Shown here piece after piece: positions 8,700 to 18,324 of a stretch of DNA of 39,634 nt. This stretch comes from Caldifarciminota bacterium (lineage in GTDB: Bacteria; Hydrothermota; Tepidihabitantia; Tepidihabitantales; Tepidihabitantaceae), in NCBI GenBank assembly GCA_030612625.1, contig JAUWNN010000002.1:1-39634 (forward strand), read 5' to 3'. The stretch's first letter is position 1, and each line of letters begins with the position of its first letter. Below the pieces are notes generated by a model. That model saw only the letters and a program-made list of their open reading frames with translations, ran no database searches and was not told the origin of the DNA. The position numbers and the translations under genes were made by a program.

Positions 8700-9074
8700 A
8701 TGGCAAAGGACGCAGACAAACGAATCAAGACCTGGGAAGCGAAGTTCAACACCCAGCGCGTCAAGGAAACCCTGGACGACCTGCGCGGACAGATGCTCAT
8801 TCGGGTGCATGGAGCCTTTGCTGCCTTGTGCTCGATGGAGGAACAGGTAAGACAGGTACTGAACAGCGCCGCTGTGCCGACGATTCTGTACGTCGCCTAC
8901 CTGGACTATGCCCGGCAGTTGTACAAGCTGTCGATGCAGAAAAACATCTCGGGCGACTCCTTTGCCCGCGAAGCCCAGGTGCTGCTTGAGAAGTGGCAGG
9001 GCCGGAGTCTTGACCCTGAAATCCTCGCGAAAATTCTGCACGATGTGTTTAACGTAGCCTTAACCGGAGGCTGA
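8700..9074 (+). CDS. Hypothetical protein (helical, 124 aa)
   Basis: AGGAGG-type SD (aaaggaggaaatcATG); MAKDADKRIKTWEAKFNTQRVKETLDDLRGQ... Confidence 0.7.
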   Translation: MAKDADKRIKTWEAKFNTQRVKETLDDLRGQMLIRVHGAFAALCSMEEQVRQVLNSAAVPTILYVAYLDYARQLYKLSMQKNISGDSFAREAQVLLEKWQGRSLDPEILAKILHDVFNVALTGG

Positions 9075-9126
9075 GGAAATCAGGTAGACACGCCGCGCCG
9101 GACCATGTTCTGGGCCAAGTCTGGAC

Positions 9127-9747
9127 CTAGACTTCAGGCTCGGGCAGGCTGAGCGCTTCGCGGATGGTGTCGGCAGAGAAGCCGCGGCGGACAAGCAGAG
9201 CGTAGAGTCGTCTTTTGCGCACATCCGGTTCGAGCCGGGCATAGCGAATGCGGTATTTCTTGACCAGTTCCTTTGCCCCTGCCAACTCGTCCGGCGCATC
9301 AGCCAGTGCCCGGTCAATCTGCTGTTTCTCAACCCCAAGCTTGAGGAGTTCGCCCCGCACCTTCCACTTGCCCTTTTTGCCGATGTTCATCCGGTCCTGG
9401 GCGAAGTCGTGAGCGAACTGGGCATCATCAACCAGCTTAAGCTCCAGCAAACGGGCAATCGCAGCCTCAATGATGTCAGGTTCGAACTTCTTGCGTGCGA
9501 GCCGGTCGCGCAGTTCCTTCACAGTCCTTGCCCGGTAGGAAAGCAGGAGCACCGCATACTCCTTGGCTTTGCGCAACTGTTCTTGCCGGGTGATGCGCTC
9601 GACATCCTGCTCGGTAAGCTCCATCCCAGGCTCAAGCCCGAGCTCAATTACCGTCTTCCCGTCCAGAGAAAAGGAATAAGCCCGGTCGAGGAAAACCGAA
9701 TACCGCCGGCTATTCCTTCTTTGGGGCTTGAGCCGGGTGACTTTCAT
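9127..9747 (-). CDS. recX: Regulatory protein RecX
   Basis: [56 protein letters not shown]; overlaps the recA 3' end. Confidence 0.9.
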   Translation of the reverse strand: MKVTRLKPQRRNSRRYSVFLDRAYSFSLDGKTVIELGLEPGMELTEQDVERITRQEQLRKAKEYAVLLLSYRARTVKELRDRLARKKFEPDIIEAAIARLLELKLVDDAQFAHDFAQDRMNIGKKGKWKVRGELLKLGVEKQQIDRALADAPDELAGAKELVKKYRIRYARLEPDVRKRRLYALLVRRGFSADTIREALSLPEPEV

Positions 9748-10759
9748 TTGCGGCTAGCTTGGGCCTCGTGATATTCAGCTTCTCATACAGAGTCGCTTCA
9801 GCCTTTTCCGCCTCTTTGGGATTCTCCTTAAGGAATTCAACCGCCGCATCCCGACCCTGGCCGATGCGTTTGTCTCCGTAAGCATACCAGGAACCGGACT
9901 TGGAAAAGATCCCGTGCTCCACGCCAAGGTCCACCAGTTCGCCGTACCGGGAAATGCCTTCGCCGTACATCAGGTCGAATTCGGCAATCCGGAACGGCGG
10001 AGCAGCCTTGTTCTTGACGACCTTCACCCGGCACCGGTTGCCGACAGCCCTGTCACCTTTCTTGATAGTGGCAATACGACGGATATCCAGCCGCATCGTC
10101 GCATAGAACTTCAGGGCCAGACCGCCCGGCGTAGTTTCCGGGCTGCCGAACATCACCCCGATTTTATGCCGAATCTGGTTAGTGAATATCGCGCAGGTCT
10201 TGGACCGGCTCGTAACACCGGAGAGCTTCCGCAGAGCCTGGGACATCAGCCGGGCTTGGAGCCCAACGTGCGCGTCGCCCATCTCGCCTTCGATTTCGGC
10301 CCTGGGCACCAGAGCCGCGACCGAATCAATGACAAACAAATCAAGCCCGCCCGAACGGGTAAGGATTTCGGCAATCTCCAGAGCCTGCTCACCGGAATCA
10401 GGCTGAGAAACCAGCAACTGGTCCACATCAACACCCAGAGCCCCAGCATAAGTCGGGTCCATCGCATGCTCGGCATCAATGAAAGCTGCCTTGCCGCCCA
10501 GCTTCTGGCACTGGGCGATTATCTCGAGCGCCAGCGTGGTCTTGCCTGAAGCTTCAGGCCCGAATATCTCGATGAACCGGCCGCGCGGCACCCCGCCGAC
10601 GCCGACTGCCGCATCAAGCCCGATTGAACCGGTCGGAATCGCCTCAAGCAAAACAGCGGCGTGCTCGTCGCCCAACCGCATAATCGAGCCTTTGCCGAAC
10701 TGCTTTTCAATCTGTCCCAGTGCGATGCCTAAAGCTCTGTCTTTGTCCTCTTTGGCCAT
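9710..10759 (-). CDS. recA: Recombinase RecA
   Basis: Canonical [55 protein letters not shown]. Confidence 0.99.
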   Translation of the reverse strand: MAKEDKDRALGIALGQIEKQFGKGSIMRLGDEHAAVLLEAIPTGSIGLDAAVGVGGVPRGRFIEIFGPEASGKTTLALEIIAQCQKLGGKAAFIDAEHAMDPTYAGALGVDVDQLLVSQPDSGEQALEIAEILTRSGGLDLFVIDSVAALVPRAEIEGEMGDAHVGLQARLMSQALRKLSGVTSRSKTCAIFTNQIRHKIGVMFGSPETTPGGLALKFYATMRLDIRRIATIKKGDRAVGNRCRVKVVKNKAAPPFRIAEFDLMYGEGISRYGELVDLGVEHGIFSKSGSWYAYGDKRIGQGRDAAVEFLKENPKEAEKAEATLYEKLNITRPKLAANESHPAQAPKKE

Positions 10760-10835
10760 AGTTCCTCCAGTGTTGCGAACAAGTCACCTGCTTGTGGCAG
10801 TATAGAAACGGCATGGTGAAAGTCAAGCATACGGA

Positions 10836-12215
10836 CTACTCTGCGACCACCACCTTGGCTTGATGAATCCCGTTGCCGGTATCAAGCACCAGGAAGTAGG
10901 CACCGGTCTGCAATCCGGCCCGGCCAAGAGGCACCGAATGGTTGCCGCAGTCAAGATTCGTGTCCACCAATTGCCTGACTTTTCTTCCTGCCGCATCGAA
11001 CAGGGAAATCCGCACCGGCCCGGGCTTGCGTATACTGAACCGGACCATTGCCGTGGAAAACACCGGATTGGGCGAAACCTCAAGCATCGGCATGGACTGT
11101 GGCTTTGGCCTTTCCTCAACCGCCTGACCCGCATCTTGCCTGATATGATAAACGTATTTGGTCTGGTTGCGGCCGTACGTCCCTTGCTCGAATATCACAT
11201 GGGCCCGGTCATGCGAATCTACACAGATTTTCGGCCCGGCGACCCTTATCGGGTCATACTGAATGACTGTGTCAGAAACCAGGGTCAGAACCGAGTCAGG
11301 CACTGGCTGGCCACCGGTATCCAAATCCCCGCGCAGCGCCGTGTAGAAGATATTGTGAGCACCGGTCGCACCATCAATATAAACGATTCTCAGATTGCCT
11401 GAACTGTCCAAAGCCACATTCGGGTCCCAGCGCGCCGAGCCCTGGGCAAACACCGACTGGCCCACCGCGACCGAACCATCAGGCCTGAGTTTAAGATAGC
11501 GTAACTGGTCACCCGTGGTCCAAGTCCGGAAAACGAAGTGAATGCAGGTGTCAGGCGTTGCGACAACTCGGGCATGGGACATGATGAAGATGCTCGCCAG
11601 CGTATCCCAGGCCCAGGTCGCGCCTTTGTCAGTAGAAATACCATAAACCAGATGCTCCCGGTCGTCAGCGTATGTGCAGTGCAGCCAGCCGCGTGGGTCA
11701 ATAGCAAGACTGGTGCGGCCGGACCACGGGTCTCCGGTATGGATGGTCTGCAACCAGACAATACGCTCACCGTTCGGCCCGAGCCGGGTGAACTTGATGT
11801 TGCTTCCCCGGGCATGGGTGGTGCTGACGCAGTTGGAATCATCAGTAACACCCGCGTCCATATGCGGGCTGTCAGCCGGGCCCTGACCCAGCAGCGGTTG
11901 GCCCACGTAGATGTTGTTGCCCTCCGCGTCCTGCACAATCGGCTGGTACTCATACCCGGGCCAGACCATGACCGACCGTATCGTGTCGCCATCATCGTTG
12001 AGCACATACAAGTCATGCTCAGGGTCGGACTGCGAGTAGTTGTACCGACAAACTGCACAATAGACCGTGTCGAACCGGTCAACCCCGATGCGGACATTCA
12101 GCCACCAGTAATCCCAGTTGACACGGGTAGCGACCAGCTTGCGCTCGGTCCAGAAACTCTGGGCCGCAGCAACCGCCACAAGAACCACCAGGCAAACCAG
12201 AACTGTCTTCTTCAT
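10836..12215 (-). CDS. Secreted protein with C-terminal sorting domain
   Basis: Signal peptide MKKTVLVCLVVLVAVAAAQS; C-term MLEVSPNPVFSTAMVRFSIRKPGPVRISLFDAAGRKVRQL...KVVVAE. Confidence 0.85.
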   Translation of the reverse strand: MKKTVLVCLVVLVAVAAAQSFWTERKLVATRVNWDYWWLNVRIGVDRFDTVYCAVCRYNYSQSDPEHDLYVLNDDGDTIRSVMVWPGYEYQPIVQDAEGNNIYVGQPLLGQGPADSPHMDAGVTDDSNCVSTTHARGSNIKFTRLGPNGERIVWLQTIHTGDPWSGRTSLAIDPRGWLHCTYADDREHLVYGISTDKGATWAWDTLASIFIMSHARVVATPDTCIHFVFRTWTTGDQLRYLKLRPDGSVAVGQSVFAQGSARWDPNVALDSSGNLRIVYIDGATGAHNIFYTALRGDLDTGGQPVPDSVLTLVSDTVIQYDPIRVAGPKICVDSHDRAHVIFEQGTYGRNQTKYVYHIRQDAGQAVEERPKPQSMPMLEVSPNPVFSTAMVRFSIRKPGPVRISLFDAAGRKVRQLVDTNLDCGNHSVPLGRAGLQTGAYFLVLDTGNGIHQAKVVVAE

Positions 12216-12667
12216 AATTGCTCCCTTCGGTTTATTGCTTTCACAGCCTGTTTCTCCAAATCATATAACCGGAACCGAATCGCCTTGAGCTTTGCGCTCT
12301 GGCGTGGCTCCTCTATTTTCAACACTTCCTCCAGCACCCGGGCCGCTTCTTCGGCCCGCTTGAAATTAGCCAGCAGCACATCTCCCAGGCTCTTACGCTT
12401 CAAGCGGTCGAATCGGTCACCTCGGCCCAAGTCCTTTTCTGAGTCCCGGCTCAGCACAACCCGCTTCCGCAACGCCCGGGTTTCTTTCCCGACCCGGGTC
12501 CGCAGCGCCCGGATACTGCGCAGCAACCCTTTGCGCTCAAGCCCGAGCCGCACCACATCCTCAACCACCCGCAACCCTTCGGTCAACCGGTTCAGGTTGA
12601 CGTCAATTATCCGGCCGGTCCTTGAGAACACCGCGTTTAGCTTACGCCTGACCGGCCATCTAGTCAA
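12212..12667 (-). CDS. ThiD2-like (ThiE-associated N-terminal domain) stand-alone protein
   Basis: IIDVNLNRLTEGLRVVEDVVRLGL...LRSIRALRTRV...LLANFKRAEEAARVLEEVLKI resembles the ThiD2 domain fused to ThiE in deep-branching bacteria. Confidence 0.65.
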   Translation of the reverse strand: MTRWPVRRKLNAVFSRTGRIIDVNLNRLTEGLRVVEDVVRLGLERKGLLRSIRALRTRVGKETRALRKRVVLSRDSEKDLGRGDRFDRLKRKSLGDVLLANFKRAEEAARVLEEVLKIEEPRQSAKLKAIRFRLYDLEKQAVKAINRREQL

Positions 12668-12688
12668 GGCGACAGCCCTGCAGGCTGA

Positions 12689-13648
12689 TTACGACTTTGA
12701 CCGCAGTGGAAAGATGTAAGCAAAGCTCCTCTTCCCTGCCGGTAGAATGCCCTTCAGATTCTGCTCTACCTGCTCCTGTGTGACGCCGCTCGCAACAATC
12801 GTCCCTTCAAGCGTGGCAAACCACCCTTGAGTCAGACCAATCTCACGTAATCGCCTCCGAAGCGACCGGGCGTGAATCCTGCCCATCTCCTGGTGGTAGA
12901 ATGCAAGCAAAGCTCTATTCTCACTGACCAGACGCTCTATGTCATCCCAGTGCCGCTCCCGGCTGTCCTTGGTTTTCAGATACGCCTTCAGCAATCTGAT
13001 GTCGCTGTCATCTGACGGCTCGGTCCTGAACGGCAGAGAAGTGATAATGCCGAATCTCGCCTTCGCTTCCGCATAGGCATCGGCGAAACTGCGCCGGAGT
13101 CCGGGACCGATGCGCACCCGATAGCTCTGGATGAGACCGTCGTACACGATTCGTCCTTTGAAAGGCAGAAGAACAGCCTCAAGCATCACCGGGGGCTCAA
13201 GCTGGAGAACTTCGTCAAATGGTTGGTTGAGCGCCAGCACCCCATAGGCCCGGTGTGGAGAACCGCTGTCCAGGAAGACCGCATGTTCCCTGAGGTACTT
13301 AAACAGAATAAAGTGGTCTTTGACAGAATGGTTCCAGCCTTGAACAATCTCCAATTCCTCAGCCGGGAATCCGCACGGATTCTCCTGGAGGTAGGAGTTG
13401 ATAAGCCCTCTGTTCCGCCACAGGACGTCTCTGATTCGGACCTTCGCCTCCAGTGGCAGTTTGTAGAATTGCTCCCTGGTCGTAACATTGCTGACCTCAG
13501 GCCTGCCGCCTCGGGCAGGCCTGAAGGATTCCGGATTCCGACCTGATTCCAATGTCAGTCCGACGTCCATCTTGTGCCGGTTGGCATAGACCAGAAGGTC
13601 AGTATGCAGTCTGTAGAACAACCTGACGTCTTCCGGGGATAGTATCAT
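12689..13648 (-). CDS. Conserved-looking hypothetical protein
   Basis: Single long ORF of 319 aa with normal composition. Confidence 0.75.
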   Translation of the reverse strand: MILSPEDVRLFYRLHTDLLVYANRHKMDVGLTLESGRNPESFRPARGGRPEVSNVTTREQFYKLPLEAKVRIRDVLWRNRGLINSYLQENPCGFPAEELEIVQGWNHSVKDHFILFKYLREHAVFLDSGSPHRAYGVLALNQPFDEVLQLEPPVMLEAVLLPFKGRIVYDGLIQSYRVRIGPGLRRSFADAYAEAKARFGIITSLPFRTEPSDDSDIRLLKAYLKTKDSRERHWDDIERLVSENRALLAFYHQEMGRIHARSLRRRLREIGLTQGWFATLEGTIVASGVTQEQVEQNLKGILPAGKRSFAYIFPLRSKS

Positions 13649-13688
13649 GTCCTGCCTTCGTCCGACTGCATTCCCATCAACGGCCTCC

Positions 13689-15380
13689 CTATCGCTTCAC
13701 CAGTTGCAGAACACCGGTGCTTGTATGGCCACCGGCCACGAGCCGGCAGAAATACGTGCCAGCTCCAACCTCTCTGCCGAAATTGCTTCTGCCGTCCCAA
13801 GTCGCAGTGTGCCGGCCGGACTCCTGCATCATGTTCACCAGTGTCCTGACCAGCTTGCCGGTGATGTCGTACACCTTCAGGCTCACGTCGGGCCCGGCTT
13901 TTGACTGATACCTGACCTCGGTCGACCGGGTGAAAGGATTAGGAAGGATCTGCACAAGTCCCGATCCGCCCCCTCGAACCCTGGAACCCTCGAACCCTGG
14001 AACCCTCTCCTCCGCGACCCCGACGTAGGTCCGGGGATTGAAGCCTGTGTTCCACAGGTTGTGCCGGAACGTGCCCCATTCGACGTTGCTCGTGTCATAG
14101 TCTCCAGCCAGGTCCCAGACAAAAAGCGAATCATTCAGTGAGCCGATGAGTATTTCCACGTCCCCATCTAGGTCCAGGTCGGCCAGGCACGGTGAGGACC
14201 TTGACCAGCCGGTGGGGAGCGGGTATCCGGGAAACAGCTCGCCAGTGTGATGCCAGACATAGACCCCGGAGTACGCACCACCGACAATCTCGATGTCGCC
14301 GTCGCCGTCAACGTCCCCAAGCGCCGGCGTGCCCTGCGTGAACGACCCGGTTTCCTGGGGCCAGCCTTCAACCCGCGTACCGTCGTGATGCCAGGCGTGC
14401 ATCTTGCGTCCCGCAGACCCGCATACAATCTCAATGTCACCGTCCCCGTCGATGTCGCCCAGGGCCGGTGACGAACGCTGATTCCCGTACCCCATCGACT
14501 GGGGCCAGCCTTCAACCGCGGTGCCGTCGTGATGGAATGCATACACCCGTTCCGACGTCGTGGCGAGGAATACCTCCAGGTCGTCATCTCCGTCAATGTC
14601 AGCCAGGGTCGGCGATGATTCCACCAGCCCGGATACATGAACCGGCCAGCCCGGAACGATAGTCGCGTCCGCGTTGAACGCCCACAGGCCGTGCGAATCC
14701 CTGCCCCCGACCACGATTTCCAGGTCGCCATCACCATCCAGGTCTCCAATCGCGGGCGTCGAAGCCACGGCAAAATGGTCAACCGAATCAACCGGCCAGC
14801 CTTCGTAGATGGTCCCGTCATGGTGGAAGACATAGAACCGGGCCGGGATATACCCGTTGTTGCCGTTCAGGTCACGGAACGTACCGATGGCAATCTCCAG
14901 GTCCCCATCACCGTCCAAATCAGCCAGGGCCGGCGAACAGGAAGCACCGTCATCGTCGCCCAGGGACTGCGGCCACCCTGTCTCCAGGGAACCATCGGAC
15001 TTGTACACGTACAGTTGCGACCGCTGGCCGGCAATCACGATTTCCATTTCATCGTCCTCGTCAATGTCGGCAATCGCCGCGGTCTGGCTGGCGTACCCGC
15101 CGACCGAAACCGGGAACCCGGTCGCCACGGTTCCGTCGTGGTTGTAGACCCGCAGACTCTGCCCGCCGCCGATCAGCACTTCCATATCACCGTCCCCGTC
15201 GATATCGGCAACCTGGGCCGACGTCTCACTGCTATTCCCGCCGGTGTGCACCGGGAACCCCTGCTGATACGGCGGGGCCGAATCGGTCGCAACACCAGGC
15301 TCACAACCACCTGCCCTGGCCGGCTGAACGAACGCACCGACCAACAACGCACCCAGGACTACAATCATGGTCCTAAACAT
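13689..15380 (-). CDS. Secreted FG-GAP/VCBS repeat protein with C-terminal sorting domain
   Basis: Many DIDGDGDxEI repeats; VQILPNPFTRSTEVRYQS...GTYFCRLVAGGHTSTGVLQLVKR. Confidence 0.93.
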   Translation of the reverse strand: MFRTMIVVLGALLVGAFVQPARAGGCEPGVATDSAPPYQQGFPVHTGGNSSETSAQVADIDGDGDMEVLIGGGQSLRVYNHDGTVATGFPVSVGGYASQTAAIADIDEDDEMEIVIAGQRSQLYVYKSDGSLETGWPQSLGDDDGASCSPALADLDGDGDLEIAIGTFRDLNGNNGYIPARFYVFHHDGTIYEGWPVDSVDHFAVASTPAIGDLDGDGDLEIVVGGRDSHGLWAFNADATIVPGWPVHVSGLVESSPTLADIDGDDDLEVFLATTSERVYAFHHDGTAVEGWPQSMGYGNQRSSPALGDIDGDGDIEIVCGSAGRKMHAWHHDGTRVEGWPQETGSFTQGTPALGDVDGDGDIEIVGGAYSGVYVWHHTGELFPGYPLPTGWSRSSPCLADLDLDGDVEILIGSLNDSLFVWDLAGDYDTSNVEWGTFRHNLWNTGFNPRTYVGVAEERVPGFEGSRVRGGGSGLVQILPNPFTRSTEVRYQSKAGPDVSLKVYDITGKLVRTLVNMMQESGRHTATWDGRSNFGREVGAGTYFCRLVAGGHTSTGVLQLVKR

Positions 15381-15563
15381 CCTGTCTCCTCGTTATGCTG
15401 ACGCTATTCTACCGATTCTACTCGCAGCTCTAACCGTTATCCTGTCGAATACGGAACGCACGCCTGGTCGGAACGACCATCACTCACGCGGACGCGCCTC
15501 CTGAGCCGCCAGCCAGCATAGAGAAGAGATTCAGCCTGTCAAGTGGATTTCGGCCGCGAGCCG

Positions 15564-16496
15564 TCAGGCAGAACCACCAGGCGTTCCGCGATCGGCGGCG
15601 TCCTCAGGCTCGATATGAACCACGATGCTGGCGATGTCCGGAAGCGCCAAGCGGACTTTTTCCTCCACGCGGGTAGCGATGTCGTGACCCTGCTTGACCG
15701 TGAGTTCCGGGTCAACCTGGATGTGGACGTCCATTTCGACGAGCCCGCCCGAACGCCGGGCTCGAAACGCATGGAACCCGGCCACGCCCGGTATGCCGGA
15801 GATGATTCGCTCCACCCGGCGCTGCACCTCAACTGCTGGAGCCCGGTCGGTCAGGTCATGCAGCGCATCGCGGATTATGCGGATACCCACGACAACCAGG
15901 AAAGCCGCGAGCACCACAGCGGTAAGGTGGTCCAGAAATGCCCAGCGCGGGCCGCCGACAAGGGTCCCGGCAATCCCGGCCGCCACCGCAATTGAGGAAA
16001 AGGAGTCGGTCCGGTGGTGCCAGGCATTGGCAACGAGCGCGGGATTGCGGTATTTCCGGCCGACCGACCGCGTCACCCAGAAGAGCGCTTCCTTGAGAAC
16101 AATTGAGCCGACCGCAGCCCAGAACGGGAACCAGTTCGTCGGACCCGGATGGTTCTCGCCGATAGTCACGATACTGTGAATCGCTACGTAGAGCGCAGCC
16201 GCCACGAGCAGAATCCCGACGAACAAAGCAACGATGGTCTCATACCGCGCATGACCGTAATGGTGGTCGGCATCGGCCGGCACCTTGGCCGCGCGGATTC
16301 CCCAGAGCACCGCGAAGTCACTGGCAAGGTCGGAAAAACTGTGCAGGCCGTCGGCGATGAGCGCAGTCGAGTGGCTCGCAAGCCCAATGCCAGCCTTGAC
16401 GACCGCCAAGGCGATGTTTGCAACTAGGCCGGCCAGAGTGACCCGCCGTTCCTCGCGCAGGCGGGTGGGGCCAGCAGATAACTTTCGACTCTGCAC
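15564..16496 (-). CDS. Cation diffusion facilitator family transporter
   Basis: STALIADGLHSFSDLASDFAVLWG, HHYGHARYETIVAL, HHRTDSFSSIAVAAGI. Confidence 0.92.
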   Translation of the reverse strand: MQSRKLSAGPTRLREERRVTLAGLVANIALAVVKAGIGLASHSTALIADGLHSFSDLASDFAVLWGIRAAKVPADADHHYGHARYETIVALFVGILLVAAALYVAIHSIVTIGENHPGPTNWFPFWAAVGSIVLKEALFWVTRSVGRKYRNPALVANAWHHRTDSFSSIAVAAGIAGTLVGGPRWAFLDHLTAVVLAAFLVVVGIRIIRDALHDLTDRAPAVEVQRRVERIISGIPGVAGFHAFRARRSGGLVEMDVHIQVDPELTVKQGHDIATRVEEKVRLALPDIASIVVHIEPEDAADRGTPGGSA

Positions 16497-16621
16497 TGCC
16501 TACCAAGGTATCCTGCTTCGGCTACCTGTCAAGCGTTCCCGTGCTGGCCGGTAGCTATCCTGCGCCTTGTCCGGCGAGCGGGTCGTATCAGGTAGCCGTT
16601 ACCAGTCGGTCCCGGCAGGAG

Positions 16622-16679
16622 TTGACATTGAGATGCATTATTGTATCATTGCACCATGATGCATATATCTAATGATACA
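16622..16679 (+). promoter_or_regulatory. Promoter/operator of the arsR-like gene, likely leaderless
   Basis: TTGACA at 16622-16627, TATCAT at 16644-16649 (16 nt spacer), ATG at 16656; perfect 9-bp inverted repeat tgtatcatt (16642-16650)/aatgataca (16671-16679). Confidence 0.55.
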
Positions 16680-16994
16680 CATCTGACAACACTCCTGGCT
16701 GCTCTCGGGAACGACCACCGGATTGAAATTGTCGAACTGCTACGTTCGGGCGAGCGTTGCGTCTGTGAAATTACACCCCATCTCGGCATTGACGCGTCGG
16801 TGGTTTCCCGCTACCTGGCGATACTGGTGCACACCGGCGTCCTGCGTTCCCGGCGCGAAGGCCGTAGAGTCCTCTATCAGATTGCCGACCACCGGGTGCT
16901 GCGGCTGCTTGATACCGCCCGGAGCATGACCGAGCACCCGGACAAAGGCAGGCCGGTCGGGCCGAAGGTCACCAGAGAAGCCATCAGATGCTGA
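16656..16994 (+). CDS. ArsR/SmtB family transcriptional regulator
   Basis: LLAALGNDHRIEIVELLRSGERCVCEITPHLGIDASVVSRYLAILVHTGVLRSRREGRRVLYQI; CVC metal-binding motif. Confidence 0.9.
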   Translation: MMHISNDTHLTTLLAALGNDHRIEIVELLRSGERCVCEITPHLGIDASVVSRYLAILVHTGVLRSRREGRRVLYQIADHRVLRLLDTARSMTEHPDKGRPVGPKVTREAIRC

Positions 16995-17689
16995 CATCGC
17001 TCCTGGCCAACGCTGAGAAGCTTATCAACACCCAACCGTTGCTTGCGGTGCCGGTCGTGTTCCTGGGCGGGCTGGTAACCGCGCTGAATCCATGTGTGCT
17101 CGCTTCTATCCCTCTGGCAATTGGCTTTGTCGGCGGGTATACCAGAGGCAGGAGCAAGTCCTATGCATTCCTTTTGGCACTGTTCTTGTTCCTTGGATTG
17201 GCCGCGGCGTTCACCCTGCTCGGGATAATTGCCAGCCTGGCCGGCACGCTGTTCGGCACCACAAGCAAGTTCTGGCCCTGGTTGATTGTGGTAGTCTGCC
17301 TAGTCATGGGCATTCAGATACTGTTCTTTCCGAACTTCGAAATCCCGATGCCGCGCGGCCTGACTCCAAAGACCGGTGGAGTCGTCGGCGCCTTCCTACT
17401 CGGTGGCCTGACCGGGCTTATCGCGACGCCGTGCGCGATGCCCATCCTCGCTGTCCTGCTCTCCTACGTCGCCTCCAAGGGCAATGTGGTCTACGGCGGA
17501 CTGCTGCTCCTCACCTACGCGCTGGGTCACTCAGTGCTTGTCCTGGCAGCCGGGACATCAATCGGCCTGGCCGAGGCGATGGTCAACTCAAGAGGCCTGA
17601 AGAAAGCCTCAACTATCATGAAAAAGGCCTCCGGCGTCCTGCTGTTGCTGGTCGCCGCATACTTCCTGTATGAGATACTCAAAAGATAG
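16988..17689 (+). CDS. CcdA/DsbD-like transmembrane electron-transfer protein
   Basis: Multiple TM helices; GGLVTALNPCVLASIPLAIGFVGGY and GLIATPCAMPILAVLLSYVASKG with conserved Pro-Cys pairs. Confidence 0.9.
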   Translation: MLTSLLANAEKLINTQPLLAVPVVFLGGLVTALNPCVLASIPLAIGFVGGYTRGRSKSYAFLLALFLFLGLAAAFTLLGIIASLAGTLFGTTSKFWPWLIVVVCLVMGIQILFFPNFEIPMPRGLTPKTGGVVGAFLLGGLTGLIATPCAMPILAVLLSYVASKGNVVYGGLLLLTYALGHSVLVLAAGTSIGLAEAMVNSRGLKKASTIMKKASGVLLLLVAAYFLYEILKR

Positions 17690-17705
17690 GACAGGAGGAA
17701 TCGAA

Positions 17706-18317
17706 ATGAAGCGTTTCATCATTGTGGTGCTGGCCGGGACCTGGGCTCTGTTGACCCAGCCCGGTTGCGGCGGTGCAGGTCCAGGGCCGGCAGCAAAGCC
17801 GGATTCGTTAGAACCAACCGTGGGCGAAGTGCTCGGCATATCAGCAAAGGCGGATTCCGTGACCCCGTTGGCGGACGACACGGCCGCTACCGATGCGGTC
17901 AATGCAAGCCAGCCTCAGGCTGAACAGCCTCAACCGGCAGGAGGCAACCTGAAACCAGCGGTCGAGAAGCCGAAGGAGCCACCGAAGGAGAACTCCCCTC
18001 CCGAAGTTGAGCAGCCGGCTCAGGTTCCCGAGAAACCGAAGCCGCTCCCACGAATGTGGGACTACGGGGCGGACAACTGTCTGCCCTGCATTCAGATGGA
18101 GCCCATCCTGGATCAGCTTGCCGAGGAGTACGAAGGCAGGATAGACATCAGGGTTATCAACGTGTATCAGCAGGGAGACTTGGCCCGGATGGCCAGGATT
18201 CAGGTTATCCCGACCCAGGTTTTCATCGACTCGGACGGCAAGGAACTGTTCCGTCACGTCGGGTTCTACCCCCGCGACTCTATCGTCGCCAAGTTCCGGG
18301 AGTTCAGCTTCGAGTAG
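17706..18317 (+). CDS. Thioredoxin-fold lipoprotein
   Basis: Lipobox-like LLTQPGCGG, P/E-rich linker, CLPC active site, VIPTQVFIDSDGKELFRHVGF. Confidence 0.87.
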   Translation: MKRFIIVVLAGTWALLTQPGCGGAGPGPAAKPDSLEPTVGEVLGISAKADSVTPLADDTAATDAVNASQPQAEQPQPAGGNLKPAVEKPKEPPKENSPPEVEQPAQVPEKPKPLPRMWDYGADNCLPCIQMEPILDQLAEEYEGRIDIRVINVYQQGDLARMARIQVIPTQVFIDSDGKELFRHVGFYPRDSIVAKFREFSFE

Positions 18318-18324
18318 GCTCAAG

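Noticed and set aside
8505-9041. Long minus-strand ORF opposite the 8700..9074 gene
   Set aside because: The plus-strand ORF has a clear SD and ordinary protein character; the antisense ORF is a GC-rich shadow.
11538-12719. 393-aa plus-strand ORF
   Set aside because: Runs antisense across two supported genes (sorting-domain protein and ThiD2-like) with no recognisable domain; shadow ORF.
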